From contig JAUNTM010000017.1 of assembly GCA_030538675.1 (NCBI GenBank), forward strand, positions 1 through 35,495: a stretch of DNA of 35,495 nt, in the 5' to 3' direction. The notes below the pieces were generated by a model. The model was not told where the DNA came from and searched no databases. It saw nothing but the letters and a program-made list of their open reading frames with translations. Origin of the DNA: Capnocytophaga sp. GTDB taxonomy: Bacteria > Bacteroidota > Bacteroidia > Flavobacteriales > Flavobacteriaceae. Of this stretch, positions 32,394-35,495 are shown piece after piece (within the stretch, counting starts at the first letter, position 1; the number at the start of each line of letters is the position of its first letter). Both the position numbers and the translations under genes were made by a program.

Positions 32394-32851
32394 TAGTTTA
32401 ATGTTTTGGTTGTAAATAGGTGATTTAATGTTCGTTGCGTTTTCACTTCTGTAAATTTTTGATTGGTGTCGGGGTTGCCGAGTCCGCCTTTTGCTTCGTC
32501 CCAAGCGCCTGTTTTGAGCCACGTGAGTTCGTCCGACAGCAAAGAGCAAACTTTTTCCGCACCGGTATACAGGCAGGTGTGATAGCCCATGGTTTTTGCT
32601 TTGCGGAGTTTGGCAGCGAGTTCGTCGGTGTGCCATTCGCCGCCCATAAAAAGGACGCAGCTGGCGAAACCTTCGTATTGTTGCAAAATGTTTTCATAAT
32701 GCAAGTCGGTCAGCAATTTGCCGCTGCCTTCTTTCCAGAGAAAAGGCGAATGGCAACCCTTACAACGCAGCGGACAGCCCGAAATGGAAAAACAGAGGCT
32801 TATTTCGCCCGGAACTTCTTGTGTTACGATTTGAAAATTATGGCAATACAT
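32393..32851 (-). CDS. nrdG: Anaerobic ribonucleotide reductase activating protein (radical SAM)
   Basis: A 152-residue activase that uses S-adenosylmethionine and a 4Fe-4S cluster to form the glycyl radical on NrdD. The cluster motif is CPLRCKGC (Cys26, Cys30, Cys33), followed by SPFLW and the glycine-rich FMGGEW. The length is typical of NrdG. It is the first gene of the pair, the reverse of the usual nrdD-nrdG order, and shares the TAATG junction with nrdD. The start at 32851 (MYCHNFQIVTQEVPG) looks correct. Confidence 0.94.
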   Translation of the reverse strand: MYCHNFQIVTQEVPGEISLCFSISGCPLRCKGCHSPFLWKEGSGKLLTDLHYENILQQYEGFASCVLFMGGEWHTDELAAKLRKAKTMGYHTCLYTGAEKVCSLLSDELTWLKTGAWDEAKGGLGNPDTNQKFTEVKTQRTLNHLFTTKTLN

Positions 32852-32894
32852 AGCGGTTATTAAATTTTTACTTTGATAAAATGAAAAACATTTT

Positions 32895-32917
32895 TTACAT
32901 CAAAATATTTTATGTAA
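32895..32917. promoter_or_regulatory. Palindrome upstream of nrdG
   Basis: TTACAT (32895-32900) and ATGTAA (32912-32917) are perfect 6-bp arms with an 11-nt A/T spacer, about 45 bp upstream of the nrdG start. It could be a regulator site for the anaerobic reductase, but it matches neither the FNR box nor the NrdR box. Confidence 0.3.
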
Positions 32918-33079
32918 CTATCTTTAAAACAGTTTTTCATGTAGTTTTTTCGTATGAAAACTTTAGGAAGATTGCATACTGTGTTAGTGCGTAGTGGTTG
33001 CCTTTGCGAAATCGTCCGTCAAAACAACAGCCCAAAATTACAATCCTTCCGAATATAAATTAAGACAGTGAGGTGTTTT

Positions 33080-33122
33080 TTATGCACAAGGTTATCAACA
33101 GGTGTTTTTTTTGTGTGGATTT
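33080..33122. promoter_or_regulatory. Cluster of DnaA-box-like nonamers
   Basis: TTATGCACA (33080-33088) is an exact match to TTATNCACA. TTATCAACA (33092-33100) has one mismatch and starts 12 bp later in the same direction. TGTGGATTT (33114-33122) is a two-mismatch copy in the opposite direction. An AT-rich stretch lies 100-200 bp to the left. Confidence 0.35.
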
Positions 33123-33211
33123 TTGGTAGAGAAACTCTTCTCATCCGGCAATTCCCGTATACAATTCGTATACATGACACTTATTTATCGGTGGGGCATG
33201 ATTATTTTCGC

Positions 33212-33219
33212 TACATTTG
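33212..33219 (+). promoter_or_regulatory. -7 promoter element of the last gene
   Basis: TACATTTG matches TAnnTTTG, 20 nt before the ATG at 33240, and supports that start. The -33 element is not clear. Confidence 0.5.
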
Positions 33220-33239
33220 CCGTAACTAAAAAAAGATTT

Positions 33240-35459
33240 ATGAAAAGAATATTGATGACCGCATTGGTGGCTTTGCCTTTGCTGCTGCCGGCACAAAATC
33301 CGCCGAAAGGCACTTTCTACGAAACCGACAGGCCTGACGGACTGATAGTTACCTTCGGCGATGATAATACGTATGAGATTTCGCTCATGCGCGGAAAATA
33401 CGAGATAAAGGGGAATAACATCATCTTCGGGAGAGAGCAAAAAGACATCTTTACGCTCAGCAATCTCGTTACTGCTCCGGGTGATTTGCTAAGCATAACG
33501 CTCTCATCCTCATGGATTCCGACGGGTGATAACCTCATGATAGGGTACGTTCAGGCAGATGGCACGAGTAAATATGAAACCGTGTACAGCCTTTTGGAAC
33601 AACAATTGTCGCCGGAAGAATTGGAAGAACAACTATACAGCCCGGATTATCAAACTCCTGTGTCAGTAACGATACGCATTCCCAGAACGGAAACGCTCTA
33701 TTTGGTCGCTGCTCCCAACCGCTATTTGAATGCTAACGCCATCATTGGAGAATATCCTATCGGCAAGCAAGCGGCATCGGTTGAAGTGGTTTATGACGAA
33801 ACATCGGCGTATAATTATGCAGTCTTACTCAATGGTATATTTGACGGAGACAAGCTGAAAATATGGGAGGGCAGAGAAATAACTCATAACGTCATTCATT
33901 TTTCAAAAGAAATCCCTGCCGCCAAAAAGCAATCGTTGGCAATGACCTATAAAAAAGTTGAAAATTGGGAACATTTCACGGAAACAAACGGATTCAGTGC
34001 TTATGCTGAGGATTACGGTTATGAAGTAAAAGACAGCGAAACCGTTGCAAAAAAAGATATAAAAGCATCGTTAAACGAAGCCTTGAAACTTGCCAAGAGC
34101 AACAACAGACCGCTGTACGTGTTCTACCTGCCGACGGACGAAAAAGCACAAACTACATTTGCCAACATTGTCCGCAAGTATGAAAGGGAATTGGATTATT
34201 ATTCGGGCTACGAAACTCGTGACGAAATCGAGTTCTACCTCGCTACCGATAAGGACAAAAAATGGCTTTCCAAGAAAGGATTTTCAGACGATGAAAACAT
34301 CATGATAGCGGTCAGTCCCGATGATGACCTGCTCTACTGGCAGAAAGGCAACGTCAGTTATCTGTCCGATAATTTGTATCCGGGCGGTGGTTTTTCCGGC
34401 GATATTTCGTCCGCTTGGCTCGCTTTGCGGCTTGACCGTGCCATAACGGGAAAAAACCGGCTTCCCGAGCTGCAAAAAACCTTCCAAGATGCTTTGAAAC
34501 TGACCAATGAGCTTCCTGCCTTATACAACAAAGACAGCCAATATTACTACTTGGTTGTTCCCGAAAAAGAAAATTTATACCACCTCAAAGCAACCCAACA
34601 ACAGTTACACGAAGCGTGGAACAAAATCGTTGGTACACACCGCAAAGACAAACAAGTAGATTTGGACTACGCCGATGTTATTTACCAGAATTATGTAGAA
34701 AAATCATACAGAAGTCTGATATACAATGCAGAAAAACAATTGACGGAATATGACCTCGAAGCATTGCAGTACCTTATCCGCTTTAACGAACAAATACAAA
34801 GCTACCGCAAGCATGACAACGCCGATGCCAACGGAAACCCTATCCGCTTCGGATATTACTACGAACCCGATAGAGTTGTCTATAATATGCTCAACAAACT
34901 TGCAGACGAGCAGCCCCAACTTCGCGACAAAGTTAAAGAAGCCGTCCTGCAAGGGGAGGAGGCTAATATGCTGGTTTACTATGAAGTATATTCATTTTTA
35001 GGAAGATTTTATCCGCAGGAATACCTCACTTATTTCGGGAATTATTACGATAAACTGACGGCTTTGGACCCGAACCTCATCGTAGCACTTGACAAAGAAT
35101 ACGGCAAACAGCCGAATTTTTGGGGAAGCTGGACTTCGTTCAAGGACAGTTTTGCCAATTATTGTAATTCGACAGCGTGGCACATCGTAGAGAACGGCAT
35201 CCGCAATCCTGCCGATATTGCCAATGCCGTCCGCTGGTCGCAATCATCATTGACGTTAGACCCCGAAAATCCGTATTACCTCGATACAATGGCACATTTA
35301 CTTTATTTTCAAGGTAATAAAGCCAACGCAATAGAAATACAACGCAAAGCTGTAAGCCTTATGAGCCAAAAAGACGAAAGTGAATATTGCTGCAATCCGT
35401 CCGTTCCCGACCAGATGAAGCAAGCTCTTGAGAAAATGGAAAACGGAACGTTGTTTTAA
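33240..35459 (+). CDS. Secreted protein with thioredoxin-like and TPR-like regions, function unknown
   Basis: A 739-residue protein. The start at 33240 gives a clean signal peptide (MKRILMTALVALPLLLPAQ, cleavage near residue 19); a longer open frame upstream is not used because a -7 element lies inside it. After a beta-rich N-terminal part (about 20-260), residues about 275-430 resemble a thioredoxin fold (ALKLAKSNNRPLYVFYLPTD) but have no CXXC, so it should not act as a redox enzyme. The end (about 635-720) looks like TPR helices: NAVRWSQSSLTLDPENPYYL, then DTMAHLLYFQGNKANAIEIQ. Tyr, Asp and Lys are frequent. I recognise no family name. A periplasmic binding or scaffold role is a guess. Confidence 0.8.
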   Translation: MKRILMTALVALPLLLPAQNPPKGTFYETDRPDGLIVTFGDDNTYEISLMRGKYEIKGNNIIFGREQKDIFTLSNLVTAPGDLLSITLSSSWIPTGDNLMIGYVQADGTSKYETVYSLLEQQLSPEELEEQLYSPDYQTPVSVTIRIPRTETLYLVAAPNRYLNANAIIGEYPIGKQAASVEVVYDETSAYNYAVLLNGIFDGDKLKIWEGREITHNVIHFSKEIPAAKKQSLAMTYKKVENWEHFTETNGFSAYAEDYGYEVKDSETVAKKDIKASLNEALKLAKSNNRPLYVFYLPTDEKAQTTFANIVRKYERELDYYSGYETRDEIEFYLATDKDKKWLSKKGFSDDENIMIAVSPDDDLLYWQKGNVSYLSDNLYPGGGFSGDISSAWLALRLDRAITGKNRLPELQKTFQDALKLTNELPALYNKDSQYYYLVVPEKENLYHLKATQQQLHEAWNKIVGTHRKDKQVDLDYADVIYQNYVEKSYRSLIYNAEKQLTEYDLEALQYLIRFNEQIQSYRKHDNADANGNPIRFGYYYEPDRVVYNMLNKLADEQPQLRDKVKEAVLQGEEANMLVYYEVYSFLGRFYPQEYLTYFGNYYDKLTALDPNLIVALDKEYGKQPNFWGSWTSFKDSFANYCNSTAWHIVENGIRNPADIANAVRWSQSSLTLDPENPYYLDTMAHLLYFQGNKANAIEIQRKAVSLMSQKDESEYCCNPSVPDQMKQALEKMENGTLF

Positions 35460-35473
35460 TCTGGAAATGAGGT

Positions 35474-35495
35474 AGTTTGGAAATTTGGAAATTTG
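35474..35495 (+). repeat. Start of an 8-bp tandem repeat at the window edge
   Basis: GTTTGGAAATTTGGAAATTTG contains TTTGGAAA twice followed by TTTG, and runs into the window end. It begins 15 nt after the last stop codon. Its true length cannot be seen. Confidence 0.5.

Larger units (their letters stand above)
32852..33239. other. Gene-free divergent region between nrdG and the secreted TPR-like protein (388 bp)
   Basis: The nrdG-proximal half (to about 32960) is very AT-rich and contains a palindrome TTACAT...ATGTAA (32895-32917). DnaA-box-like nonamers lie at 33080-33122. AGGTGTTTTTT occurs twice (33071 and 33100). Toward the last gene, the -7 element TACATTTG lies at 33212-33219. The open frame running leftward of 33240 through this region does not look coding. 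Confidence 0.55.

Noticed and set aside
32394..32636. 81-codon N-terminal extension of NrdD
   Set aside because: It is another reading frame of nrdG, rich in Arg and His. The TAATG junction gives the real start at 32393.
32875..32906. FNR box upstream of nrdG
   Set aside because: TTTGAT and ATCAAA are both present but 22 nt apart instead of the 4 nt of an FNR site.
33102..33239. 46-codon N-terminal extension of the last protein
   Set aside because: It would place the -7 element TACATTTG inside the gene and bury the signal peptide.

Overview
The window is chromosomal DNA from a member of the Bacteroidota, most likely class Flavobacteriia. Three things support this. The acpP-fabF-rnc-(IPExxxVDY protein)-pyk block is a flavobacterial arrangement. 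Promoters repeatedly fit the Bacteroidota form TTTG/TTG-N18-20-TAnnTTTG, and genes lack clear Shine-Dalgarno sites. The gene set also pairs a fused CcsBA cytochrome c synthase with a strictly anaerobic ribonucleotide reductase, which suggests a facultative or microaerophilic lifestyle. A Capnocytophaga-like host is a guess, not shown. No phage, insertion sequence, CRISPR array, rRNA or tRNA was seen.

Layout. 1-392: start of a TetR-family regulator with a palindromic operator, then a hairpin repeat. 393-2787 (minus): riboflavin synthase followed by Xaa-Pro aminopeptidase. 3108-4136: pdxA. 4244-8701: acpP, fabF, rnc, the IPExxxVDY protein and pyk, with a promoter at the front, a hairpin between acpP and fabF, and a strong terminator after pyk. 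8811-14929: a very large thioester-containing alpha-2-macroglobulin lipoprotein and rnhB. 14930-18248 (minus): tolC-like and hlyD-like efflux genes, then a Cu/Zn superoxide dismutase lipoprotein. 18459-19487: a LacI-family regulator. 19574-21647 (minus): HU protein, a 30-residue hyperbasic protein and RNase G. 21866-24390 (minus): tcdA, then a MazG-like pyrophosphohydrolase overlapping aroA. 24715-27188: a Crp/Fnr regulator and lepA. 27375-30512 (minus): ccsBA. 30624-32851 (minus): nrdG-nrdD. 33240-35459: a secreted protein with a thioredoxin-like middle and a TPR-like end.

Most genes are housekeeping: fatty acid synthesis, RNA processing, glycolysis, cofactor synthesis, shikimate pathway, tRNA modification and translation. 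The accessory layer is envelope defence and export (macroglobulin, efflux pair, SodC) and redox or anaerobic functions (NrdGD, CcsBA, Crp/Fnr).

The less ordinary material is mostly non-coding or very small: a dispersed palindromic element present twice (287-349 and a nested 136-bp version at 27235-27370); two inverted arrays of a degenerate 7-bp repeat, one of which supplies the C-terminus of TcdA; a 30-codon gene whose stop codon lies inside its own terminator stem; a Fur-box-like palindrome beside sodC; DnaA-box-like sites beside nrdG; and an unexplained hairpin with a promoter-like element upstream of tcdA. No single clearly new multi-gene system was found.
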